The notes under the pieces were generated by a model. The model did no database searches. It had not been told where the DNA came from and saw only the letters and a list, made by a program, of their open reading frames with translations. From Roseiarcus sp963794155 (GTDB taxonomy: Bacteria; Pseudomonadota; Alphaproteobacteria; Rhizobiales; Beijerinckiaceae): a stretch of 64,000 bases of DNA. A program made the translations under genes and the position numbers. The stretch spans positions 871,905-935,904 of the forward strand of contig CAWCCX010000008.1 in NCBI GenBank assembly GCA_963794155.1. The letters are read 5' to 3'. Below, in pieces: positions 44,941-53,547 of this stretch (its first letter is position 1; every line of letters begins with the position of its first letter).

Positions 44941-46002
44941 ATGCCACATCCTTTCCTCCTTCGGCGCTTCATCTGGATCGTCTTTGTTAGCGTGCTGATC
45001 GGCGCGCTTTACGCCGATCTCCGTTACAGTTTGCCCGGCGCCGGGGCGATCATTGGGGGATCGATGGGTGCCGCCCTGTTCTCGCTCGATCGGTTCGTGC
45101 TGCGGCGGAACGCCGGTGGGCTGGTCCCCCGCTTGCCGTTTCTGCCCTATCTCGCGCTGCGGACGTGTCTTTATGCTGCCGTCGTCATCGTCATCAACGG
45201 CATCGCGAACTCGGTCCTGTCGGGTCGTTTCATGGTGATCAGCGGCGTCGACCTCCTGGTTTCCCTCGTCCTTGCCTTCGCCGCCACCATGTTCCTCGGC
45301 GTCAATGAGCTGTTGGGTCCCGGAACGCTCCTCGCCTTTGCCGCGGGACGCTATTACCACCCCCGTATCGAGGAGCGCGCGCTGCTGTTCATGGACATGC
45401 GCGCCTCGACCGCGATTGCCGAGCGCGTCGGCGAGTTGCGCATTCTGGATCTGCTCAACCGTTTCGTTGCCGACGTGTCGCTCGCTGTCGCCGAGGCCGG
45501 CGGCGAGATCCACAAATATGTCGGCGACGAGGTGATCGCGACCTGGCGGCTCGCTCCAGGCGTGAACCAGGTCGACTGCGTGCGCGCCTGCTTCGGCGCG
45601 TTCGACCGGATCGACGCGCAACGGTCCGCTTACGAGCGCGACTTCGGCCTCGTCCCCGACTTCCGCGCCGGCCTTCACTGCGGCCCGGTCGCTGTCGGCG
45701 AACTTGGCTATCTGAAGAAGGAGATCGCGCTGATCGGCGATACGATGAACGCCACCGCCCGCATCGTCGAGGCCTGCCGCGAAACTGAAAATCGCGTTCT
45801 CGCCTCTGCCGCGCTCCTCGATCGCCTTGCGGCACTGCCGCCCGGCGTGACTCGGCGCAGGCTGGGCGAGCTTGCCTTGCGCGGCAAGGAGCGTCCGTTG
45901 GAGCTTTGCGCGCTCGAGGCTGACGGGGATAGGGCGCGAAACCGCCTGGCCCATCGGGAGCTGGGCGTCTTCCCGTCGCCGTCTCCGGGAGACCGCTTAT
46001 AG
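44941..46002 (+). CDS. Membrane-bound class III adenylate/guanylate cyclase
   Basis: 353 residues. Four hydrophobic helices occupy the first 140 residues (FIWIVFVSVLIGALYADL, CLYAAVVIVINGIANSVL, LLVSLVLAFAATMFLGV and neighbours). The catalytic domain follows: RALLFMDMRASTAIAER (metal Asp), GEIHKYVGDEVIATWRL (second Asp) and IALIGDTMNATARIVEA (Asn/Arg). It should synthesise cAMP or cGMP on the cytoplasmic side. It is intact, starts with an ATG lacking a strong ribosome binding site, and is one of four cyclases in 46 kb. Confidence 0.88.
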   Translation: MPHPFLLRRFIWIVFVSVLIGALYADLRYSLPGAGAIIGGSMGAALFSLDRFVLRRNAGGLVPRLPFLPYLALRTCLYAAVVIVINGIANSVLSGRFMVISGVDLLVSLVLAFAATMFLGVNELLGPGTLLAFAAGRYYHPRIEERALLFMDMRASTAIAERVGELRILDLLNRFVADVSLAVAEAGGEIHKYVGDEVIATWRLAPGVNQVDCVRACFGAFDRIDAQRSAYERDFGLVPDFRAGLHCGPVAVGELGYLKKEIALIGDTMNATARIVEACRETENRVLASAALLDRLAALPPGVTRRRLGELALRGKERPLELCALEADGDRARNRLAHRELGVFPSPSPGDRL

Positions 46003-46516
46003 AACGGCGGCTTTCGCGCGCACTCCGGTCCTTCTCGAGGCGACCTTCGGTGGGCGCGCTTTCCGCCTAACTGAGGCGTCCAAGGCCGCGGTCCGGTATG
46101 TCCGCTCAACGTGTGCGCCGTGACAAGGCGGCGCTTTCCCGTGGGTGCAAGCCCCACCCGGCTAAACGCTCCAGCCGGAAGCAACCGGAGCAGTCATGGA
46201 GGTAACAAAATGACTGAAGCCTTCGGTGTAGCAGGTCACATATAGGTGACGGCGCGAGTGTGCGGGCCGCAACGCGAGTGAACGCTGAGCATTCCTCGAA
46301 AAGGACGATGTGCAGGCCGACCCGACAACGTTATCGGGGAAGGCTGATACGGCTGGGTGAGATGAGCGAAGACGACGCCCAGCCGCTGCACCGGGGTAGT
46401 GGCGGCAGCACGTACACAAGGAAAGCGCACGCAACACGGGAAGCCCCAAAGCGTGGTCAGGTTAGGAATGACAGGATCAACCGGACGCCCGCGAGGGACA
46501 GGCCGGGCGCTCTGGG

Positions 46517-46680
46517 GTGGCGGAGAGGTTCGTAGTACCGCGGAAACCGGGTAACTCCGGCGGAGGGAAGGGACCTCAGTTCAAGACAGACGCAGAACGT
46601 GGCGAAGGACATGGAGATTGGGCGACCTATCAACTCCGAATGAGCGTTCAGAAGCTGCCGATGGCGTCGCACGCGAAAGA
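46517..46680 (+). pseudogene. Truncated group II intron reverse transcriptase (outer intron)
   Basis: From a GTG the frame encodes MAERFVVPRKPGNSGGG, then GPQFKTDAERGEGHGDWATY, then QLRMSVQKLPMASHAKD, the usual N-terminus of a group II intron RT. After HAK the RT palm, X domain and stop are gone: the next bases (from about 46681) are the linker into domain V. This is an internal deletion of roughly 1.2 kb, inferred from typical RT length. Confidence 0.75.
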
Positions 46681-46700
46681 CGGCGTGAAGTCTTGTCCGA

Positions 46701-46732
46701 GAGCCGGATGCGGGAAATCTGCATGTCCGGTT
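46701..46732 (+). ncRNA. Domain V of the outer intron, 5' and most of 3' strand
   Basis: GAGCCGGATGCGGGAAATCT then GCATGTCCGGTT: catalytic AGC-type stem, GGAAA loop side and complementary strand. The final base or two (C, at 48734) lie on the other side of the nested intron. Confidence 0.8.
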
Positions 46733-47245
46733 GTGTGTCCAGCGAAGGCTGGCATGTTCAGCAGGAGAAAGGCCTGCCGGGGCAAAAATCAGAACCCCGT
46801 AGTTTGGATAGCAGGGTGGCGGGAAACCAAGACTCTGAAGCCTATCGACAACGTCTCCCGTGGGGAGGCGACGAGTCACCGGGCCGTAACAACAGTGAAC
46901 GCAAAAGTGGCCTCGAAAATGAGTAGCCCCGAAGGCCGAGCCCCCAACCGGAGGGCGAAGGCAGCATGGGGAGCCGAAATCTGATCGATGCGGCTCCAAC
47001 GCTTCGGCGGGGTGGAAGCGACAGCACGGTGACAAGGACATGCCGAGCAACTGGAGAAGCCCTCCTCGTCCCGAGGAGAAATCATCGGAGCAGGGTCGAT
47101 CGTATAACCGGCTCAACCGGGAAGTCGATCGAAGGCGAGAGGGTGACGGATGGGTTCGAAGTAGCGTTGAGGCGGGGTAATGCCCGTGGAGCGAAGGAGC
47201 CCTGCTGTTTGTAACGTCTCCGACCACAAGGAAGGCAAGGACGAG

Positions 47246-48547
47246 ATGACAAAGGCGTCCATCGATTTGCAGGACCTGAGGCGGAGAATATACGTCAAGG
47301 CGAAGGCTGAGACGTCCTGGAAGTTCTGGGGACTATATGTCCATGTCTGCAAGCTGGAAACGGTACGCGAGGCGTATGCGCTGGCCAAAAAGAACGACGG
47401 GGCTCCGGGAAGTGACGGGGTGACCTTCGAGGCCATCGAAGCGCAAGGCGTAGAGGCTTTCCTCGGGCAGATAGCGGACGAACTGGTCCAGCGTAGCTAT
47501 GTACCGCTGCGGGCTCGGAGGCAGGAGATTCCGAAGGATGGGGGCAAGGTCCGCGTTCTTTCAATTCCAGCTATCCGCGACAGGGTGGTGCAAGGCGCGC
47601 TCAAGCTGATATTGGAACCGATCTTTGAGGCGGACTTCCAACCGGGGTCGTTTGGATACCGTCCCAAGAGGACAGCTCATGAAGCGGTAGACCGTGTGGC
47701 GCGAGCGATCGTTCAGCGCAAGACACGCGTCATAGACATCGACCTGCGCAGCTATTTCGACAATGTCCGGCACGATCGGCTGTTGGCGAAAGTCGCTCAA
47801 CGCGTGGACGATGCGGACGTGATGCACCTGCTGAAGATCATGCTCAAAGCCGGCGGGAAGCAAGGCGTTCCGCAAGGCGGGGTGATTTCGCCGCTGCTCA
47901 GTAACATCTACCTCACCGAGGTCGACAGGATGCTGGAGCGGGCGAAGGAGGCTTCGCGTGACGGCAAGTACACCTACGTCGAATATGCGAGATTCGCGGA
48001 CGACCTGGTGATCTTGATCGACGCCTACAAGCGACATGACTGGCTGATGGCGGCGGTGGAAAAACGACTGCGCGAGGAACTCGCCGAGCTGCAAGTCGAA
48101 ATCAACGAGGAGAAGAGTCGGATCGTGGACCTCAGCCGCGGCGAAAGCTTCGGCTTTCTGGGGTTCGACTTCCGTCAGGTGCGCAGTTTAAGGGGCGCGT
48201 GGCGTGCTCACTACACGCCCAAGCTCAAGAAGCGGACGGCGCTGTTGCGGAAGCTCAAGGATATGTTCGGTCGCAACCAATCGCAACCGGTTGGCCGGGT
48301 CGTGAAGTTGATCAACCCGGTGCTACGCGGTTGGGTAAATTACTTTGCGGTCGGACATTCCAGCGAGTGCTTTAGCTTCGTGAAAGACTGGGTGGAAAAG
48401 AAGATCAAGCGCCATATGCAGCGCGCTCGGAACCGTCAGGGCTTCGGCTGGACGCGGTGGAGTAGGGAATGGACGTACAACACACTGGGCCTATTCAAGG
48501 GCTATCGGGTTGTACGACCAGCGCTGAAAGCCGTCCCGGCAGGATAG
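47246..48547 (+). CDS. ltrA: Group II intron reverse transcriptase/maturase
   Basis: 433 residues from the ATG at 47246 (GGAAGGCAAGG upstream). RT blocks: DGAPGSDGVTFEAIEAQGVE, LSIPAIRDRVVQGALKLILE, GSFGYRPKRTAHEAVDRVA, IDIDLRSYFDNVRHDRLL, QGVPQGGVISPLLSNIYL, then YARFADDLVILID with the catalytic Asp pair (FADD variant). The maturase X domain follows (LINPVLRGWVNYFAVGHSS). It ends without an HNH endonuclease, so retrohoming would use RT-only routes. Complete and probably active. Confidence 0.95.
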   Translation: MTKASIDLQDLRRRIYVKAKAETSWKFWGLYVHVCKLETVREAYALAKKNDGAPGSDGVTFEAIEAQGVEAFLGQIADELVQRSYVPLRARRQEIPKDGGKVRVLSIPAIRDRVVQGALKLILEPIFEADFQPGSFGYRPKRTAHEAVDRVARAIVQRKTRVIDIDLRSYFDNVRHDRLLAKVAQRVDDADVMHLLKIMLKAGGKQGVPQGGVISPLLSNIYLTEVDRMLERAKEASRDGKYTYVEYARFADDLVILIDAYKRHDWLMAAVEKRLREELAELQVEINEEKSRIVDLSRGESFGFLGFDFRQVRSLRGAWRAHYTPKLKKRTALLRKLKDMFGRNQSQPVGRVVKLINPVLRGWVNYFAVGHSSECFSFVKDWVEKKIKRHMQRARNRQGFGWTRWSREWTYNTLGLFKGYRVVRPALKAVPAG

Positions 48548-48579
48548 GTCCCATATGCCTTGAGGCGAAGCAAACAGGT

Positions 48580-48614
48580 GAGCGCAGTGCGAGGAAATCC
48601 GCATGCTGCGTTCG
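48580..48614 (+). ncRNA. Domain V of the inner group II intron
   Basis: GAGCGCAGTGCGAGGAAATC then CGCATGCTGCGTTCG: stem, GGAAA loop and complementary strand of a canonical 34-35 nt domain V, about 30 bases after the RT stop. Confidence 0.85.
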
Positions 48615-48849
48615 ACGCGGCGGGGGCTGGAAACGTGGCATGGTCGAGATGGTGTGACACTCGCAGACGAAAGAGCGAGCCAACAGGGAACACGAAGTTC
48701 GGCCTAAACCGGCGCGCCAGTCCCCGACCCTACCGATGAGAGGGGTGTGGAAACGGAGCCATGGTCGAGCCACTAAGGCACCGCCAGACGAAAGGGGCGG
48801 CAAACCGATATGCTCCACCTAAAGCCGCCGCGCCACACTCCTACTCTAC

Positions 48850-49099
48850 CAATTCGCGACATCGCCTCGACGTCTCAATTGCGCACACAGCGGTCATTCA
48901 ACGTCGGGTTGGTGAACGCCTCAAATCGACCCTTCGCGGCCCTTCAAGACCTGTGAACGAGTGCGAAGCGCCGGGAAGCGGTCTTTGGCTGAAGGCGGGG
49001 GTTACGCCAGGAGCGGCAGCGGTGTTACAACGGAGTTCTTTCGAACCAATCTTAGTCTGCCGTGCCCAATGTGCGAATTCCGAGGCAATCCGGCCAGGG
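48850..49099. repeat. Dispersed intergenic repeat (copy C), 3' of the intron
   Basis: 48880-49015 aligns with 41019-41145. The intron pair sits at the border of this copy: its left flank (TGTCCGCTCAAC) and right flank (ACGTCTCAATTGCG) correspond to neighbouring positions at 44650-44700. No gene here. Confidence 0.6.
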
Positions 49100-49256
49100 A
49101 TTCCGATTTGATGTCGGCCACCGTTCCGATTTGATTCCGGCCACCATTCCGAAATGAAGCCGGCCACCTGAGCCGGTCACGGTTCTCAACGTTTGCTCCC
49201 CGCGGTTCATCAACTGCGGCACTCCTGGCCCGTCGATGGTCGACGAGGAGATGGGG

Positions 49257-50798
49257 ATGCCGGCGAAGCGGGAATTGAGCATGCGACAATTGCGACACTT
49301 ATTGCGGCTTCACCATGATGGGGTGAGCGCGCGCGAGATCGGGCGACGTCTGGGCGTGGCGCGCTCGACGATCCAGGACAATCTGAAACGGGCGGCAGCG
49401 GCCGGGTTGGCATGGCCGCTGGCGGACGGCGTCACCGACGAGGCTCTGGAGCGCCAACTCTTTGGTCGCGCCGGGGTCACGCAAGGCCAGCGGCGGCGGG
49501 TCGGGCCGGACTGGGCGGCCTTGGCGCGTGAGTTGAAGCGTCCTGGCGTCACGATGACGATCCTCTGGGAGGAATACCGAGAGGCCCACCCTGAAGGCTA
49601 CGGCTACAGCCGCTTCTGCGATCTGCTTCGTGGATTCGAACGGCGGCTGACTCCGGTGATGCGCCAGCACCATGTCGCCGGGGAAAAGGCGTTCGTGGAC
49701 TATTCGGGCAAGCGGGTCGGCATCGTCGATCCGTCGACGGGCGAAATCCGCGAGGCGGAGATTTTCGTCGGCGTGCTCGGCGCCTCGAACCTCACCTATG
49801 CCGAGGCGACCTGGACGCAGACGTTGCCGGACTGGACCGGCGCCCATGTGCGCATGTTCCGTTTCTTCGGCGGCGCGCCGAAGCTGTTGGTTCCCGACAA
49901 TCTGAAGAGCGGGGTCAACAAGGCCTCCTTCTACGATCCGGAGATCAACCGGACCTACGGAGCCATGGCGGCGCATTACTCGGTCGGCGTCCTGCCGGCG
50001 CGGCCGGGAAAGCCGCGGGACAAGGCGAAGGTCGAGGCCGGGGTCAGATTCGCCCAGACCTACATTCTGGGGCGGCTGCGCGGGCTGACCTTCTTCTCGC
50101 TCGCCGAATGCAACGAGGCGATCGCGCTCGTCATGCGCCGCATGAACGATCGTCCCATGCGCAGCCTCGGCCTGAGCCGTCGGGAGCTGTTCGAGAAGAT
50201 CGAGCGCGACGCTCTCATCGCCTTACCCACCGACGACTGGGAGTTCGCGGAGTGGAGGCGCGCGCGGGTCAATCTCGACTATCACATCGAGGTCCACGAC
50301 TTTCTGTATTCGGTTCCGCACCCGCTCATCCGCGCCGAGGTCGACGTGCGGATCACCGCGCGATCCGTCGAGATCTTCCATCGGGGCCAACGCGTCGGCG
50401 TCCATCAGCGTCGTTACATGGGCCGCAAGCACGGCACGGACCCCGACCATATGCCCAGCTCCCACCGGCGCTACGCCGAGTGGACGCCGGATCGGTTCCG
50501 CCGTTGGGCCGGCAAGATCGGGCCGAACACCGAAGGCTTGATCAGCGCCGTTCTCGCCAGCCGGCCGCATCCCGAACAGGGGTTCCGCGCCTGCCTTGGC
50601 ATTCTGCGCTCTTGTCGCGGCCTCGATCCGGTCCGCGTCGAAGCGGTGTCGGCGCGCGCCGTCGAATTGGGCGTCCTCAATTGCAAGGGCGTCGCCTCCC
50701 TCCTCGCCCGCAAACGCGACCCCGCTGCCGCCAAGGGCAGCCGTCCGGCCACGCTCTTCGACCACGCCAATCTGCGCGGTCCCGGCTACTACCATTGA
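49257..50798 (+). CDS. istA: IS21 transposase IstA
   Basis: About 513 residues from the ATG at 49257, which has GAGGAG seven bases upstream; an ATG at 49236 is an alternative. The N-terminal HTH is GVSAREIGRRLGVARSTIQ. The DDE core begins GEKAFVDYSGKRVGIVD (first Asp), continues KLLVPDNLKSGVNKASFYD (second Asp) and GKPRDKAKVEAGVRFAQ (Glu). The C-terminal barrel-like part ends GPGYYH. Length is standard. istB starts 12 bases later. Confidence 0.95.
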   Translation: MPAKRELSMRQLRHLLRLHHDGVSAREIGRRLGVARSTIQDNLKRAAAAGLAWPLADGVTDEALERQLFGRAGVTQGQRRRVGPDWAALARELKRPGVTMTILWEEYREAHPEGYGYSRFCDLLRGFERRLTPVMRQHHVAGEKAFVDYSGKRVGIVDPSTGEIREAEIFVGVLGASNLTYAEATWTQTLPDWTGAHVRMFRFFGGAPKLLVPDNLKSGVNKASFYDPEINRTYGAMAAHYSVGVLPARPGKPRDKAKVEAGVRFAQTYILGRLRGLTFFSLAECNEAIALVMRRMNDRPMRSLGLSRRELFEKIERDALIALPTDDWEFAEWRRARVNLDYHIEVHDFLYSVPHPLIRAEVDVRITARSVEIFHRGQRVGVHQRRYMGRKHGTDPDHMPSSHRRYAEWTPDRFRRWAGKIGPNTEGLISAVLASRPHPEQGFRACLGILRSCRGLDPVRVEAVSARAVELGVLNCKGVASLLARKRDPAAAKGSRPATLFDHANLRGPGYYH

Positions 50799-50809
50799 GA
50801 GGAAATCCG

Positions 50810-51544
50810 ATGCTCGCTCACCCTACGCTCGACCAGCTAAACGCCCTCGGTCTTTACGGCTTGGCCAAAGGGTTCAAGGAACTCGAACACAAACCTGAAG
50901 CGCGCGGCCTCGATCATGCCGAATGGCTCGGTCTGCTGCTCGAATACGAGCTGACGTTGCGCCGGCAAAAGCAGTTCGAAACACGCGCCAGGGTCGCTAA
51001 GCTGCGTCATCCGGCCAGCGTCGAGGACGTCAACTATCAGAGCCCTCGCGGGCTCGACCGCGCGCTCTTCCTCAAGCTCGCCGCTTGCGATTGGATCGCC
51101 GAGCGCCGCAATTTGCTCGTAACCGGGGCGAGCGGCTTGGGCAAAAGTTGGCTCGCCTGCGCGCTCGGCCACAAGGCGTGCCGAGAGAACATGTCAGTCC
51201 TCTACACCCGCATGCCCAGGCTCTTCGCCGATCTCGCCATCGCCCATGGGGATGCGCGCTATGCCAGGCTTCTGCGCTCCCTGGCGCGCGTCAAACTGCT
51301 CATCCTCGATGATTGGGGACCCGAAACGCTCACGCCCAATCAAGCGCGCGATCTGCTCGAAATCGTCGAGGATCGCTACGACAAAGGCGCGCTCATCATC
51401 ACCAGCCAGGTTCCCGTGGACCGCTGGCATGATTTGATCGGCGTGCCCACCCTTGCCGACGCGATCCTCGACCGCGTCATTCACAACGCCTACCGCATCG
51501 ATCTGGCCGGCGAGAGCTTGCGCAAGCGGCGATCCTCGCCATGA
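50810..51544 (+). CDS. istB: IS21 helper ATPase IstB
   Basis: 244 residues with Walker A GASGLGKSWLACALG and Walker B KLLILDDWGPETL, preceded by the IstB N-terminal helix pair (LDQLNALGLYGLAKGFKELE). The start ATG follows GAGAGGAA. IstB is an AAA+ regulator that assembles on DNA and directs IstA to its target. Complete; overlapping frames upstream in the same phase are istA shadows. Confidence 0.95.
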   Translation: MLAHPTLDQLNALGLYGLAKGFKELEHKPEARGLDHAEWLGLLLEYELTLRRQKQFETRARVAKLRHPASVEDVNYQSPRGLDRALFLKLAACDWIAERRNLLVTGASGLGKSWLACALGHKACRENMSVLYTRMPRLFADLAIAHGDARYARLLRSLARVKLLILDDWGPETLTPNQARDLLEIVEDRYDKGALIITSQVPVDRWHDLIGVPTLADAILDRVIHNAYRIDLAGESLRKRRSSP

Positions 51545-52137
51545 AATCGACGGGCGCTCGAAGGCTGGCTCGCTCAACTCTCGGCGCGACAAGGCCGTGG
51601 ATAGCGGCGGGCTGCGCTACGGCGCAATGGAAAGCGCGCTCCGTCCGCCGTTACCCACCGCCACTCGAGCTCTTGCGGGCATCCAAACCAAGCCCGCTTG
51701 ACCAACGGCTCCGGGCAAAACATCATCGCATGGATCCGCGGAAGCAGACGCCAGGTGGCCGACATCAAATCGGAATCCCGGCCGGCTTCAAATCGGAATC
51801 GGTGGCCGGCTTCCTGTCGGAATGCCTGGCCGGCTTCGTCGGAATCCGCAGCCCAATGTAGAGGTGGCGTAGGCGGGCAGCGGCCACCGTCTTCGGTTCG
51901 CATCCGCCCCAGTACTACGTCGTGGCGGCACCGAGTTCGGTGCAAACACGGTCGGGCGGGCGGACAAGTTCGCTCGAAGTCGCCGTCACGCCAGCCTTGG
52001 GGCGCGTCGGCACCTTCAGGGGCAGCCCCTCACGGCGCCAATACGGGCTTGTTTCTTCTGCGAGTCAGTTACGACGGTTGTTCGCTAACTGGACACCGAT
52101 CCCCCATCCGTACATAAACTGGCTCGACAGGGAGGAA

Positions 52138-53227
52138 GGCTCTTATAGCGTTAGTTGTTGATTTGGTTAGAGTGGTTCGGATCGGGAGAGCGATTCGATG
52201 AAGGTTGAAGATTTTGCGGCTTGGGTGGCGGCGATTTCGGGGATGAGCGAGGACCAGCGCCGGGAGGCGATGGTTGCGCTTGAGAAGGCGAGCGTGGTTG
52301 GGAGCGCGGCTGCAGCTTCCGCCAAGAAGGGCGGCAAGCGCGGGCGCCAGGAGGACGCGCTCGGAACGACCGGCGTCGAGCGCGTGGCGGCTCAGGGGTG
52401 TCCCCATTGCGCTGGCCGCGAAATCGTCGGCTGGGGCCGCTCGCATGGGCTTTTGCGGTTTCGCTGCAAGAGCTGCGGGCGCACCTTCAATACGCTGACC
52501 AAGACGCCGATGGCGCATCTGCGCAAGAAGGACCGCTGGCTCGATCACGCGCGCGCGATGATCGAGGGCAAGAGCCTGGCCAAGACCGCGGCGCTCTGCG
52601 GAATCCATCCGACGACGGCGTTTCGTTGGCGTCATCGGTTTCTGCGCGCCCCTGCAAGCGACAAGCCCCGGAGCTTGAGAGGAATTTCGAAGCGGACGAA
52701 ACCTTCGTTCTCGAATCCTTCAAGGGCCGACGGTCCGACCTGCCGAGAAAGGCGCGAAGGCGCGGCGGAACGGCCAGGCATCCTGGCCTTCACCAGGACA
52801 ACATTCCCATCCTTGTCGCCCGCGACCGGAACGGCGCCACCTTCGACGCGATCTTGGCCCAGGTCGACGGCGCTTCGGTGAGCCTCGCCCTCGCCGGAAT
52901 CGTCACGCCGGGCAATCATCTCATCGGCGATGGCGGCAAGGCGATCGCCACTTTCGCCCGTCGAGCCGGGATTGCCTTCCACACCGTGCCGTCGCCGGGA
53001 AAGCCGTCCCCCGCGGCGCCGCACCTGCACATCAACAACGTCAACGCCTATCACGGCCGTCTCAAGCAATGGCTCAACCGCTTCAACGGCGTCGCCACCA
53101 AGAACCTGCCCAATTATCTCGGTTGGCGGCGCGCTCTCGAAGCCTGGGGCGACAAACTCGAACCGCCAAGCTGGATCAAAGGCGCTATCGGAAACGGGCC
53201 ATACCAACAGATAACGCTATAAGAGCC
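52138..53227 (+). mobile_element. IS1595-family insertion sequence with 8-bp target duplication
   Basis: Terminal inverted repeats GGCTCTTATAGCGTTA at the left and its complement at the right (ending 53227), 16 or more matched bases. GGGAGGAA is duplicated at 52130-52137 and 53228-53235. It contains one transposase gene. The region 51851-52129 before it shows no gene. Confidence 0.92.
52198..53222 (+). pseudogene. IS1595-family transposase, one frameshift
   Basis: The N-terminal zinc ribbon is CPHCAGREIVGWGRSHG then FRCKSCGRTFN, followed by an HTH (SLAKTAALCGIHPTTAFRWR). Near 52685 the frame shifts; the DDE-type core continues in the next frame as NFEADETFVLESFKGRR (first acidic residue), LIGDGGKAIATFARRAG (second) and the VNAYHGRLKQWLNRFNGVAT region with the Asn/His-type motif of the family. 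It ends at 53222 inside the right inverted repeat. The single shift makes it inactive unless it is an assembly error. Confidence 0.85.
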
Positions 53228-53238
53228 GGGAGGAAACT

Positions 53239-53490
53239 ATGGCTTTTCGCAAATTTGTGGTCGCAGCGGGGTCGGCGATCGTGATCATGTCGCTGCCGGC
53301 GGCGGTGTCCGCGCAGTCGAACCAGATTCAATAGGCCATGCGATACTGCAGGCGAGACATGGAGCGGCTTTGCCCGGGCGTGCCGCTCGGCGGCGGACGC
53401 ATCGCCAGGTGCCTCAAGGCGCATAAGATGGAAATCAGCGTCGGCTGCGCAATGACGCTGCGGAGAATCAAGTCGCGAATGGGCGGGTGA
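53239..53490 (+). pseudogene. Secreted cysteine-rich repeat protein with an internal TAG
   Basis: Signal peptide MAFRKFVVAAGSAIVIMSLP then AVSA. The mature region starts QSNQIQ, hits TAG at 53332-53334, and continues in the same frame as AMRYCRRDMERLCPGVPLGG and LKAHKMEISVGCAMTLRRIK to TGA at 53488-53490. The Cys pattern (CRRD..RLCPG..RCLKAH..GC) is that of small periplasmic Cys-rich repeat proteins. One nonsense change, probably a Gln codon, disables it. Its ribosome binding site is the right copy of the IS1595 target duplication. Confidence 0.75.
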
Positions 53491-53547
53491 GCGCCGACAG
53501 CGCTCTCCGGGGCAATCGCAGGCGAAGGACGCGCAAAGGAGCAACTC

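Larger units (their letters stand above)
46733..48733 (+). mobile_element. Inner group II intron with RT, nested in domain V of the outer intron
   Basis: It starts GTGTGTCC (GUGYG), carries an RT gene at 47246-48547, domain V at 48580-48614, a domain VI stem CGGGGGCTGG...CCAGTCCCCG and the 3' tail ACCCTAC (48727-48733). The tail matches that of the outer intron (ACTCTAC). About 2.0 kb, normal for a bacterial RT-bearing intron. With an intact RT it may be mobile and could splice in cis; its excision would be needed before the outer intron can fold. Confidence 0.85.
46111..48849 (+). mobile_element. Outer group II intron (RT-deleted), host of a nested intron
   Basis: The 5' end GTGTGCGCC fits the GUGYG consensus and follows TGTCCGCTCAAC, which is uninterrupted at 44650-44662. 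A typical domain I region follows, then a truncated RT gene (46517-46680), then domain V (from 46701). Domain V is interrupted at 46732 and resumes at 48734 (CGATGAG), followed by a domain VI stem GGGGTGTGG...CCACACTCC and the 3' tail ACTCTAC at 48843-48849. Removing 46733-48733 restores a canonical domain V-VI. It can splice or move only with an RT/maturase supplied in trans. Confidence 0.8.
49100..51850 (+). mobile_element. IS21-family insertion sequence
   Basis: istA and istB are both intact. Multiple terminal repeats of the family flank them: three at the left (about 49100-49170, core TTCCGATTTGAT or variant followed by CGGCCACC) and four inverted at the right (about 51754-51845). The outermost left copy 49100-49122 is the exact complement of 51754-51776. 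The precise outer ends and target duplication were not resolved. Confidence 0.85.

Noticed and set aside
44926..45954. 342-codon minus-strand frame
   Set aside because: Shadow of the membrane cyclase 44941-46002, which carries both metal-binding Asp motifs.
46618..46926. Frames inside the outer and inner intron 5' regions
   Set aside because: They cover structured intron RNA (domain V and the inner 5' end); only the truncated RT N-terminus at 46517-46680 is homologous to a protein.
51541..51861. 106-codon frame after istB as possible IS21 cargo
   Set aside because: It runs through the terminal repeats of the IS and has no domain or ribosome binding site.
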